DNA of 64,000 nucleotides from positions 1-64,000 of the forward strand of contig DASZUG010000070.1 of NCBI GenBank assembly GCA_035547755.1, in the 5' to 3' direction. The notes under the pieces were generated by a model, which saw nothing but the letters and a program-made list of their open reading frames with translations, had not been told where the DNA came from and did not search any database. Origin of the DNA: Mesorhizobium_L sp035547755 (lineage in GTDB: Bacteria; Pseudomonadota; Alphaproteobacteria; Rhizobiales; Rhizobiaceae). Shown piece after piece: positions 1 to 6,719 of the stretch. The translations under genes and the position numbers were made by a program. Numbering within the stretch: position 1 is the first letter of the stretch; the number at the start of each line of letters is the position of its first letter.

Positions 1-121
1 CGAGGCGGCGGGAACAGGCTGATTGCGAGAGGCCCACCCGTTCCGCCAGCGACGCGTTGGAGATTCGACCATCCTTCTGGAGCGTCTCCAGAATGGCGAT
101 ATCGATCCTGTCTAGCGACAA
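1..121 (-). CDS. Lrp/AsnC family transcriptional regulator (N-terminal part, runs off the window)
   Basis: The minus strand from 121 reads as the start of an Lrp/AsnC regulator: SLDRIDIAILETLQKDGRIS followed by NASLAERVGLSQSACSRRL, the classic winged-helix N-terminus. About 40 residues are present; the effector domain lies outside the window. The best start is a TTG at 121-119, because a GGAAGGA ribosome site lies about 9 bases upstream and the family normally begins MxLDxxDxxIL. It faces away from ald across a 158-bp shared promoter region. Lrp-type regulators divergent from alanine dehydrogenase are a known arrangement (AldR type), so an alanine-responsive activator of ald is the likely role. 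Family assignment is firm; specific function is inferred from position. Confidence 0.85.
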   Translation of the reverse strand, partial: MSLDRIDIAILETLQKDGRISNASLAERVGLSQSACSRRL

Positions 122-195
122 TATTCGAATTTCCTTCCACGATATATGGTCTCGTTGCAAGAAATAACGGATTTGTCCCTTAACAACAACGATCT

Positions 196-211
196 TCGCA
201 AACACTTGCGA
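196..211. promoter_or_regulatory. Candidate Lrp-type operator between the regulator and ald
   Basis: TCGCAA-ACAC-TTGCGA is a perfect inverted repeat with 6-bp arms and a 4-bp spacer, in the middle of the divergent promoter region. A second perfect 12-bp palindrome, GCTCGATCGAGC, lies at 249-260 just before the ald ribosome site (GAGGAGG at 267-273). The first is well placed for the divergent Lrp-type regulator; binding is inferred. Confidence 0.45.
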
Positions 212-279
212 GAGGCGTTGATGTTGAATGGAGAAAATCAAAAAAGCGGCTCGATCGAGCCTTTGCGAGGAGGTCCGGA

Positions 280-1395
280 ATGCGTGTCGGTTGCCCGAAG
301 GAAATCAAGAATCACGAATATCGCGTCGGGCTGACCCCAGGTGCGGCGCGTGAATATGTTGCGCATGGCCACGACGTCCTGGTCGAAACGGGCGCGGGCG
401 CGGGCATCGGCGCAGACGACGCCGTTTATGCGGCCGCCGGCGCGAAGATCGCGAAAACGCCGGAAGAGGTGTTCTCCAGGTCCGACATGATCGTGAAGGT
501 CAAGGAGCCGCAACCCAATGAATGGGCGCAACTCCACGAAGGCCAGATCCTTTACACCTATCTCCATCTCGCTCCCGATCCGGAGCAGACCAAGGGACTC
601 CTCGCTTCCGGCGTCACTGCCGTGGCATACGAGACCGTCACCGACGATCATGGCGGCCTGCCGCTCCTGGCGCCGATGTCGGAGGTTGCCGGTCGCTTGT
701 CCATCCAGGCGGGCGCAACGGCATTGCAGAAGCCGAATGGCGGCCGCGGCATTCTCCTTGGCGGTGTTCCCGGCGTTCTGCCGGGCAAAGTCGTCGTCGT
801 CGGGGGCGGTGTGGTCGGCCTGCATGCGGCGAAAATGGCGGTCGGTCTCGGCGCAGACGTCACGATCCTCGATCGTTCGATCCCGCGCCTGCGCCAGCTC
901 GACGACATCTTCAACGGCCGCGTTCATACGCGCTATTCCACGGTCGAAGCGCTGGAAGACGAATGTTTTTCAGCCGACCTTGTTGTGGGCGCAGTTCTGA
1001 TTCCCGGCGCCGCTGCGCCGAAGCTCGTCACCCGCGAAATGCTGTCGGGCATGAAAAAGGGCGCGGTCCTCGTCGATGTCGCTATCGATCAGGGCGGCTG
1101 CTTCGAAACCTCGCATGCGACGACTCACGCCGACCCGACCTATGTGGTCGATGGTGTAATTCATTATTGCGTCGCCAATATGCCGGGCGCCGTGCCGGTG
1201 ACATCGGCGCACGCTCTCAACAATGCGACACTGCATTACGGTTTGCAACTCGCCGACAAGGGGCTGAAGGCGATTGTCGACGATGCCCATCTGAGGAACG
1301 GCCTGAACGTCCACAGGGGCAAGATCACCAATCGCGCCGTCGCCGAATCGCTGGGCTACGAGATGGCCGAAGCCAAGGCCGTGCTCGCGGCCTGA
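280..1395 (+). CDS. ald: Alanine dehydrogenase
   Basis: NAD-dependent oxidative deamination of L-alanine to pyruvate and ammonium, cytoplasmic. The 371-residue protein has the family length and starts MRVGCPKEIKNHEYRVGLTP, the conserved N-terminal substrate domain. The Rossmann NAD-binding segment VVVVGGGVVGLHAA sits near residues 168-182, and the family motif around MSEVAGRLSIQAGA is at about 128-141. The start is supported by GAGGAGG six bases upstream. The divergent Lrp-type regulator implies induction by alanine. A terminal-inverted-repeat element lies 44 bp after the stop and separates the gene from a strong hairpin terminator at 1716-1749. Confidence 0.97.
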   Translation: MRVGCPKEIKNHEYRVGLTPGAAREYVAHGHDVLVETGAGAGIGADDAVYAAAGAKIAKTPEEVFSRSDMIVKVKEPQPNEWAQLHEGQILYTYLHLAPDPEQTKGLLASGVTAVAYETVTDDHGGLPLLAPMSEVAGRLSIQAGATALQKPNGGRGILLGGVPGVLPGKVVVVGGGVVGLHAAKMAVGLGADVTILDRSIPRLRQLDDIFNGRVHTRYSTVEALEDECFSADLVVGAVLIPGAAAPKLVTREMLSGMKKGAVLVDVAIDQGGCFETSHATTHADPTYVVDGVIHYCVANMPGAVPVTSAHALNNATLHYGLQLADKGLKAIVDDAHLRNGLNVHRGKITNRAVAESLGYEMAEAKAVLAA

Positions 1396-1439
1396 GGCAT
1401 TCAAACCGGATTCCTCGGAGTTCCAAGATTCCTCCTCCC

Positions 1440-1715
1440 TAGAGCCTTTCATGATTAGATGGAATCGTTCTGCCGGAGGCAATTCGGTCCAAGGCCAAGG
1501 GGAGCATCGCCGGTCGTACCGGTGGTACGGCCAAGAGGCTCGCCGCAGGAATTGGGCCCCGAATTGACCCGGCCCGTAAGGGTTTCCCGCTGGCGGGCGC
1601 CCGCTTTGTCGGACGGATTTGGCCGTACCACCGGTACGACCTGCACCGTCCTCCGCGCGGATCGCCGCGCCATCGGAGAAACAGAACCGTTTCCAGCTAA
1701 CCATGAAAGGCTCTA
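1440..1715. repeat. MITE-like inverted-repeat element, copy A
   Basis: A 276-bp element whose ends read TAGAGCCTTTCATGATTAG... and, on the other strand, TAGAGCCTTTCATGGTTAG.... The terminal inverted repeats run about 33 bp with three mismatches and one indel, and both termini are TA. Inside is a perfect 23-bp inverted repeat (1512-1534 and 1619-1641) built around GTACCGGTGGTAC. No open frame looks like a transposase. A second copy lies at 12971-13269 in the opposite orientation. The size, the inverted ends and the TA termini resemble a miniature transposable element using a TA target (as IS630/mariner elements do); that mechanism is inferred. Confidence 0.85.
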
Positions 1716-1749
1716 GCCCGCCGTCCAAAAAACGGCGGGCGCTTTGTTT
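1716..1749 (+). terminator. Rho-independent terminator, probably of ald
   Basis: GCCCGCCGT / ACGGCGGGC forms a perfect 9-bp stem around an A-rich loop, followed by GCTTTGTTT. It begins exactly at the right edge of repeat copy A, 320 bp after ald. The simplest reading is that the element was inserted between ald and its terminator. Confidence 0.7.
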
Positions 1750-1789
1750 GAGACCCGTATGAGGTCTCCTTGTTCGGAGCATGAGGTCA

Positions 1790-1817
1790 ATAAAAAAGCG
1801 GGGCCTGAACCCCGCTT
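1790..1817 (-). terminator. Minus-strand terminator with no visible gene in front of it
   Basis: On the minus strand AAGCGGGG-TTCAGG-CCCCGCTT is followed by a run of T. It is a perfect 8-bp stem with a U-tract, oriented to stop transcription coming from about 1820-2120. No convincing coding frame is present there. In the rest of 1750-2129 I see nothing else except the ribosome site of the next gene. An unannotated small RNA on the minus strand is possible. Confidence 0.55.
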
Positions 1818-2129
1818 CCTCACCGAGAATACGCCGCCGGTACATCCGCGGTCGGCCGCACTCGATCGGCATACGCTGCATATAGGAACGATGCGACAAT
1901 AATGCGACAGCCGCTCTGGAACTTTTCAGGGCTCTACGCGTTTCCGTTTTCGGCTTGTGGGCCGGATCGCGCAATCGGTTGCGGTCCGTGAGATCATAAG
2001 ACGAGCGGGAAGCGCTCCATTCCAAAAGCATTGCACCCGCGTGATGCCCACCAGCGGAAAACTGGGCAGCGAAATGGCCGGTGCGCCGTTCTTGTCTCTG
2101 CCAGTTTTCAAACTGGAAGGAGACTTACT

Positions 2130-2831
2130 ATGAGTATGACACGTTCTGAAATCATGGCCACTGAACGCATGGGCTATGGCGGCTTCATAGATGCCGCAGG
2201 TGGTATCGCGACGGTAGTGTTGGCCATCATCGGCTTGACGGGCTTGCGTGCGACAATGCTACTTTCCATTGTCACCATAATATTCGGAGCATCGCTTCTT
2301 ATTCAGGGCGGAACGATGCTTTCGGAATATGCGAAACTCATCTTTCCGACTGGCGGAACGACAGCCAGCATGGAACATCAGTTCGGCGGCGGCACCCTCT
2401 CGTCCGTCTTCATGGCCGGCGCCACCGGTGTTATTCTCGGCGTTCTTGCGCTGCTCGGGATGTTTCCCGCGGTGCTGAGTTCCATAGCGGTCATCGCTTT
2501 CGGAGCGGCGCTTGTCTTGAGCAGCAATGCCGTTCTCAGCATGCATCAACTGCGAATGGCCTCGATGCGTAGCGCTGAGCCGCAGGCCTATACGGGCGGC
2601 GAGATGCTGGCAGCCGAAATGGCGTCCGGATCCGCCGGCATCCAGGCGCTGGCGGGGCTTGCCGCAATCGTGCTCGGCATTCTCGCGATCATCGGCAACG
2701 TCGGAAACCCTGTCGTGCTCAGCCTCGTGGCCCTGCTTGGCCTCGGCGGCACGCTGATCATGACCGGCACATCGTTGAGCGGTGTCGTCGCGGGTTTCAT
2801 GCATCCGAGCGTCGAGACGAGACAGCCGTAA
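2130..2831 (+). CDS. Conserved hypothetical multi-pass membrane protein
   Basis: A 233-residue hydrophobic protein with six likely membrane segments, near residues 22-38, 42-62, 92-112, 114-134, 168-190 and 193-213, arranged as three helix pairs. The pairs look alike (Gly/Ala-rich, each followed by a short Ser/Met-rich loop), which suggests an internal duplication. The start at MSMTRSEIMA is chosen because GGAAGGAG lies a few bases upstream; a longer frame from 2031 exists but has no ribosome site. I do not recognise a named family or catalytic residue. It stands alone between two intergenic regions, so context gives no function. Confidence 0.8.
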   Translation: MSMTRSEIMATERMGYGGFIDAAGGIATVVLAIIGLTGLRATMLLSIVTIIFGASLLIQGGTMLSEYAKLIFPTGGTTASMEHQFGGGTLSSVFMAGATGVILGVLALLGMFPAVLSSIAVIAFGAALVLSSNAVLSMHQLRMASMRSAEPQAYTGGEMLAAEMASGSAGIQALAGLAAIVLGILAIIGNVGNPVVLSLVALLGLGGTLIMTGTSLSGVVAGFMHPSVETRQP

Positions 2832-3014
2832 ACACTCAGGCAGCCAGGGAATGGGTTGAGCCCAATCACCCGTTCTGACTGACATCCTCACGCTCGCCTC
2901 GCCGCAAGGCGTTGGCGGGCGTGACAATGATTAGGGGGCCGGACCTTCCTGAATGGCCCGGCGCGGGATCATTTCCGCGTTCATGCCGTTTGGTCGGGGA
3001 AAGGAGAGCGGATC

Positions 3015-3323
3015 ATGAACACTGCCAATCTTCAGCTTGAAGGTCTCTATCTGGCGATTGCGTCCATCAATGACCTGCTCGTTCGGACGGGCATTCTCGA
3101 TGCCGGGGAACTCGACCTCGCCCTCCGACGCGCGGAAGCGAATGCCACCGCGGAGGAAAGGATGGAGGAGGAAATTTCGCCCGCGAACCGCGACGCCATC
3201 TGTTTCCCGATCCGCCTGCTGCGATTGGCGAACAGGATGCGCTCGGATGAGGAGCCACCAGCCTTCTCGGAACTCGCGCGGCGCGTGGGCGAGACGAAGG
3301 AGCCTTATAACGACCAGAGATAG
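3015..3323 (+). CDS. Small conserved hypothetical protein
   Basis: A 102-residue, acidic, probably helical cytoplasmic protein without signal peptide or membrane segment. The start is well supported by AAAGGAGAG about 8 bases upstream. Its N-terminal stretch (LEGLYLAIASINDLLVRTGIL) is a plausible amphipathic helix, and the middle is rich in Glu and Arg. I do not recognise a family. The next gene is convergent, only 7 bp away. In the 183 bp before this gene a GC-rich imperfect hairpin (about 2891-2924) may terminate the preceding membrane-protein gene. Confidence 0.7.
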   Translation: MNTANLQLEGLYLAIASINDLLVRTGILDAGELDLALRRAEANATAEERMEEEISPANRDAICFPIRLLRLANRMRSDEEPPAFSELARRVGETKEPYNDQR

Positions 3324-3330
3324 CAGAAGC

Positions 3331-3924
3331 TCATAGCCACGGCTCCACCTCTTCCTCGGACCATCCTACCGCGGAAAAGCCCATCTTCTGGTAAAGCCGT
3401 AGGGCAAGCGGGCTGTCGAGCGTGTTCGTCTGAATGATCACCTTCTCCGGCGAATGGGCCCAGGCGGCGAAGATCGCCTCGGAAAGAAAGAAGCGCGCCA
3501 GGCCCCTGCCCTGGAATTCGCTCATCAGGCCGAAATAGAGGAGTTCGGCAACGGCCGGCAGATCGGAAAGGTTGAGTTCGAAAAAGCCCGCCGGTGCGCC
3601 GTCGACATAGAGAACCGAAATTTCCGCCGAAGGGGCGTGCAAGATCTGCCGCAATTCCTCATCGGTTCCCGAACGACGAAGCGACCAGTGATGCGCCCGA
3701 CCGACCTGTTCATAGAGATAGCGGTAGAAACTGATCGGGATATTCTTCACCTGCATCAGCGCGACGCGCTGGCCGATCGGCAACGGCACACGCTGCGCCG
3801 GCCGGGCATACATTTCCAGATGCGTGACGCGCGCCTTGAGCGGTCTGGGCTTTCGGGCCAAGATCAATTCTTGCCGTTTGCCGGAGGGCCGGTAACGATC
3901 GGTGTATCGCTCCGCCCGCCCCAT
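3331..3924 (-). CDS. GNAT family N-acetyltransferase
   Basis: The C-terminal half carries the acetyl-CoA binding core: LLYFGLMSEFQGRGLARFFL (motif A, with Q-G-R-G-L-A) and the later NTLDSPLALRLYQKMGF (motif B). An N-terminal extension precedes the fold, with ISFYRYLYEQVG, as seen in a rhizobial subgroup; the substrate is unknown. The ATG at 3924 gives 197 residues but overlaps the end of sseA by 61 bp with no ribosome site. A TTG at 3861, two bases after the sseA stop, is an alternative that would give tight coupling and begins near ARKPRPLKARVTHLEM, where conservation seems to start. It is the last gene of the cysK-alaX-sseA cluster. Confidence 0.85.
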   Translation of the reverse strand: MGRAERYTDRYRPSGKRQELILARKPRPLKARVTHLEMYARPAQRVPLPIGQRVALMQVKNIPISFYRYLYEQVGRAHHWSLRRSGTDEELRQILHAPSAEISVLYVDGAPAGFFELNLSDLPAVAELLYFGLMSEFQGRGLARFFLSEAIFAAWAHSPEKVIIQTNTLDSPLALRLYQKMGFSAVGWSEEEVEPWL

Positions 3925-4730
3925 TCGGACCAGGAGCCGTCATAGAGCTTGTTGTCCCTGTGTCCCAGCGTTTCAAGCGCGAGCGTGATGACGGCCGCCG
4001 TTATCCCCGAACCGCAGGAGGTCACGACCGGCTTCGACAGATCGACGCCGGCTGCGGCGAATTTCTCCTTCAGGGCATCCGGCGAAAGCAGTTTTCCGTT
4101 TTCCACGAGCGATGTGGCCGGAACGCTGTGCGCGCCCGGCATGTGGCCGCCGCGCATGCCTGGCCGTGGTTCGGGATCGACGGCGGTGAAGCGGCCGGTC
4201 GGCCGCGCGTCCGCGATCTGCACCTTGCCGCTTTTCACGATCCGCATCATCTCGCCGAAGGAGGCTACACGGGAAGCATCGAACTTCGCGTCGAAGACGT
4301 TCGGCGCGATCTTCGTCGGCTCGGCCGTGACCGGCCTGCCGGCAGCCCTCCAGGCGTCGCCGCCGCCTTCGAGGATGAAGACGTTCTTTGCCCCCATGAC
4401 GCGGAACATCCACCAGACGCGCGGCGCTGTGAACGCGCCCGGTCCATCATAGACGATGATCGTATCATCGGCGGAGATGCCCATGGAACCGGCGAAGCGG
4501 GCGAAAATGTCGGGCGGCGGCAAGGTATGGACCAAATCGGAGTCGGGATCCACAACCTGTTCGTGGTCGAAAAAAACGGCGCCGGGAATATGGCTCGCAT
4601 CATATTCGGTGCGCGCATCCCGCTTCTGCGCCGGCAGATACCAGGAGCCATCCACGATCGAAAGACCCGGTTGCTCCAATCGCTGCTGCAGCCAGTCGGC
4701 GGTGACGAAGAAGGAATTTGTCTCGGACAT
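3864..4730 (-). CDS. sseA: 3-mercaptopyruvate sulfurtransferase
   Basis: Transfers sulfur from 3-mercaptopyruvate to thiol acceptors or cyanide. The 288-residue protein has two rhodanese domains: an inactive N-terminal one (about 8-130) and a C-terminal one (about 160-278) whose active-site loop CGSGITAAV is the loop of mercaptopyruvate rather than thiosulfate enzymes. The upstream rhodanese motif VDGSWYLPAQKRDA also matches. It is co-directional with cysK and alaX and 48 bp after alaX, so it probably belongs to one cysteine-related operon. The downstream GNAT gene overlaps or directly follows its stop. Confidence 0.95.
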   Translation of the reverse strand: MSETNSFFVTADWLQQRLEQPGLSIVDGSWYLPAQKRDARTEYDASHIPGAVFFDHEQVVDPDSDLVHTLPPPDIFARFAGSMGISADDTIIVYDGPGAFTAPRVWWMFRVMGAKNVFILEGGGDAWRAAGRPVTAEPTKIAPNVFDAKFDASRVASFGEMMRIVKSGKVQIADARPTGRFTAVDPEPRPGMRGGHMPGAHSVPATSLVENGKLLSPDALKEKFAAAGVDLSKPVVTSCGSGITAAVITLALETLGHRDNKLYDGSWSEWGGRSDTPIVTGPPANGKN

Positions 4731-4778
4731 CGGCCTTATCCAAACCGGGAGATAGCGAGGCTGTTTCCTACCACGCCG

Positions 4779-5522
4779 TCAAGCCGGAAGGGAACCGAAT
4801 CGGATGCGGAAGCGCCGGTTTTCGCGACCCTTCTTCTCGATCTTGCCGATGTGAATGTCGCCGATCTCCGCCGTCGATTTCACATGCGTTCCGCCGCAGG
4901 GCTGGCTATCGACGCTTTCGCCCTCACCGATACAGACAAGCCGGATACGGCCTGTTCCCGAAGGCGGACGCACATTCTTCGACTTCACCAGCCCCGGATT
5001 GGCGGCAAGTTCCTCATCAGTGATCCAGCGCGTGAATACGGGATGGCTGGCCTTCACGAGGTCCATCAGCCGTTCTGTCGCCTCTTCCTTAGAAAAGCTC
5101 GCATCGGGAATATCGAAATCGACGCGCGATTCCTCCTCGCCGACGGCGGCGCCGGTGATCGGATATGGGCAGACCACGGTCAGCAGATGGCAGGCCGTGT
5201 GCATGCGCATCAACTTCAGACGCCGCGGCCAGTCGATGGCAAGTGACAATTGCTCGCCCACTTTCGGCAATTCATGGCCGGTTGCCGGCAGGTGGATGAT
5301 TTCGTTCTTCGTCTCGCCGGTAATGGTTGCTTCCACCGGAATTTGCGCACCGTCCTCACGCGTCAGATAACCCGTGTCCCCCGGTTGGCCTCCGGACGTA
5401 GCGTAGAAAATGGTGCGGTCGAGCAGGATTCCGCCCCTATCATTGACGGCGACGACACGCCCCCTGTCCATAGCGCGATAGGCATCGTCACGGAAAACCG
5501 CCTCGGTGACGAAAGCCATCAT
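4779..5522 (-). CDS. Free-standing alanyl-tRNA editing protein, AlaX family
   Basis: A 247-residue homologue of the AlaRS editing domain, expected to hydrolyse mischarged Ser- or Gly-tRNA(Ala) in trans. The metal site is visible as HTACH (HxxxH, about residues 108-112) and QPCGGTHV (CxxxH, around 207-213). The N-terminal beta-barrel (FYATSGGQPGDTG) is also present, which indicates the longer AlaX-II type. The start ATG overlaps the cysK stop as ATGA, so translation is probably coupled. The genome also has full-length alaS at 39263-41935, so this is a second editing activity. Its pairing with cysteine genes is unusual; PLP-linked amino-acid supply versus mischarging is one possible logic. Confidence 0.93.
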   Translation of the reverse strand: MMAFVTEAVFRDDAYRAMDRGRVVAVNDRGGILLDRTIFYATSGGQPGDTGYLTREDGAQIPVEATITGETKNEIIHLPATGHELPKVGEQLSLAIDWPRRLKLMRMHTACHLLTVVCPYPITGAAVGEEESRVDFDIPDASFSKEEATERLMDLVKASHPVFTRWITDEELAANPGLVKSKNVRPPSGTGRIRLVCIGEGESVDSQPCGGTHVKSTAEIGDIHIGKIEKKGRENRRFRIRFGSLPA

Positions 5523-6556
5523 GCAACCTCTTCATAGGGGACTTCGATTTCCGTCTTCCTCTTCTTCATCCAATCAGGGACCGGCAGATTCTTCGTGCGC
5601 AGAAAAACCGGATTGAAAAGCTTCGATTGGTAACGGTTGCCGTAGTCGCACAGCATGGTCACGATCGTGTGGCCCGGGCCAAGGTCATTCGCCAGCCTGA
5701 TCGCGCCGGCAACATTGATGCCCGTCGAACCGCCAAGGCAAAGCCCCTCCTCCTGCACCAGATCGAACACGATAGGCAGCGCTTCCGCATCGGGAATCTG
5801 ATAGGAGAAATCGGGCCTGAAGCCCTCCAGATTGGCGGTGATGCGCCCCTGCCCGATGCCTTCCGTGATGGAACTGCCCTCGGACTTGAGTTCGCCTGTC
5901 ATGTAATAGCTGTAAAGCGCAGCGCCGAGCGGATCGGCGAGCGCAATCTTGATGTCCTTGCTGTGGCTTCTAAGGCCCGCCGCGACACCTGCGAGCGTGC
6001 CACCCGAACCGACGGCTGAGACGAAGCCGTCGACCTTGCCGCCGGTCTGGCGCCAGATCTCTTGCGCCGTCGTCTCGGTATGACCGTCACGATTGGCGAC
6101 ATTGTCGAACTGGTTCGCCCAGATGGCGCCGTTCGGCTCCGTTTTCGCAAGTTTTTCAGCAAGACGGCCGGAAAGCTTAATGTAATTGTTGGGGTTCTTG
6201 TAGGGGACTGCCGGCACCTCGATCAGCTCGGCGCCAAGCAGTTTCAGAGCGTCTTTCTTCTCCTGGCTCTGCGTCTCGGGAATGACGATCGCCGTCCGAT
6301 AGCCGAGCGCCTTGGCCACCAATGTCAGGCCGATACCCGTATTGCCGGCCGTTCCCTCGACGATCAGCCCGCCGGGGCGGAGAAGCCCTTTCTTCTCGGC
6401 ATCCCGAATGATGAACAGGCCGGCGCGATCCTTCACCGACTGGCCCGGATTCATGAATTCGGCCTTGCCGAGAATGGTGCATCCGGTTGTCTCGGAAGCA
6501 CGCTTCAGACGGATCAGCGGCGTGTTGCCGATGACATCGATCACCGAACGTTCCAT
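5519..6556 (-). CDS. cysK: Cysteine synthase (O-acetylserine sulfhydrylase), CysK family
   Basis: PLP enzyme converting O-acetyl-L-serine and sulfide to L-cysteine. The 345-residue protein shows IGNTPLIRL, the PLP lysine in NPGQSVKDRAG (about residue 44), the substrate loop EGTAGNTGIGL, and the phosphate-binding VGSGGTLAGV. The start at MERSVIDVIG has a GAAGGA site; the frame stays open further upstream, but that extension looks non-coding. It is somewhat longer than E. coli CysK, with a C-terminal tail (KNLPVPDWMKKRKTEIEVPY) common in rhizobial versions. It is the first gene of cysK-alaX-sseA-GNAT. Confidence 0.94.
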   Translation of the reverse strand: MERSVIDVIGNTPLIRLKRASETTGCTILGKAEFMNPGQSVKDRAGLFIIRDAEKKGLLRPGGLIVEGTAGNTGIGLTLVAKALGYRTAIVIPETQSQEKKDALKLLGAELIEVPAVPYKNPNNYIKLSGRLAEKLAKTEPNGAIWANQFDNVANRDGHTETTAQEIWRQTGGKVDGFVSAVGSGGTLAGVAAGLRSHSKDIKIALADPLGAALYSYYMTGELKSEGSSITEGIGQGRITANLEGFRPDFSYQIPDAEALPIVFDLVQEEGLCLGGSTGINVAGAIRLANDLGPGHTIVTMLCDYGNRYQSKLFNPVFLRTKNLPVPDWMKKRKTEIEVPYEEVA

Positions 6557-6651
6557 GGCAATTCCTTCATGCATCGTCGGAAGAGCGTAGAAACGCCGGT
6601 GCCCGGTTTCAAGAACATATTTTCCTGAAAGTACGATTGGACGGAAAGATT

Positions 6652-6709
6652 TTCTCCGAGCCGGGACGGTTCTCCGAACCGGGACGAATTTCCAGTGTAG
6701 CCGTCCCGG
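6652..6709. repeat. 18-bp-period direct repeat plus hairpin between rhlE and cysK
   Basis: TTCTCCGAGCCGGGACG at 6652-6668 is repeated at 6670-6686 with one mismatch. The second copy ends in CCGGGACG, which pairs with CGTCCCGG at 6702-6709 around a 15-base loop. It lies 11 bp past the helicase stop, so it may act as the helicase terminator, although no U-run follows. Confidence 0.6.
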
Positions 6710-6719
6710 CCCGTTTTCG

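Noticed and set aside
970..2031. 353-codon minus-strand open frame through repeat copy A
   Set aside because: Passes through ald antisense and the repeat; the part shared with copy B only reflects nucleotide similarity of the element.
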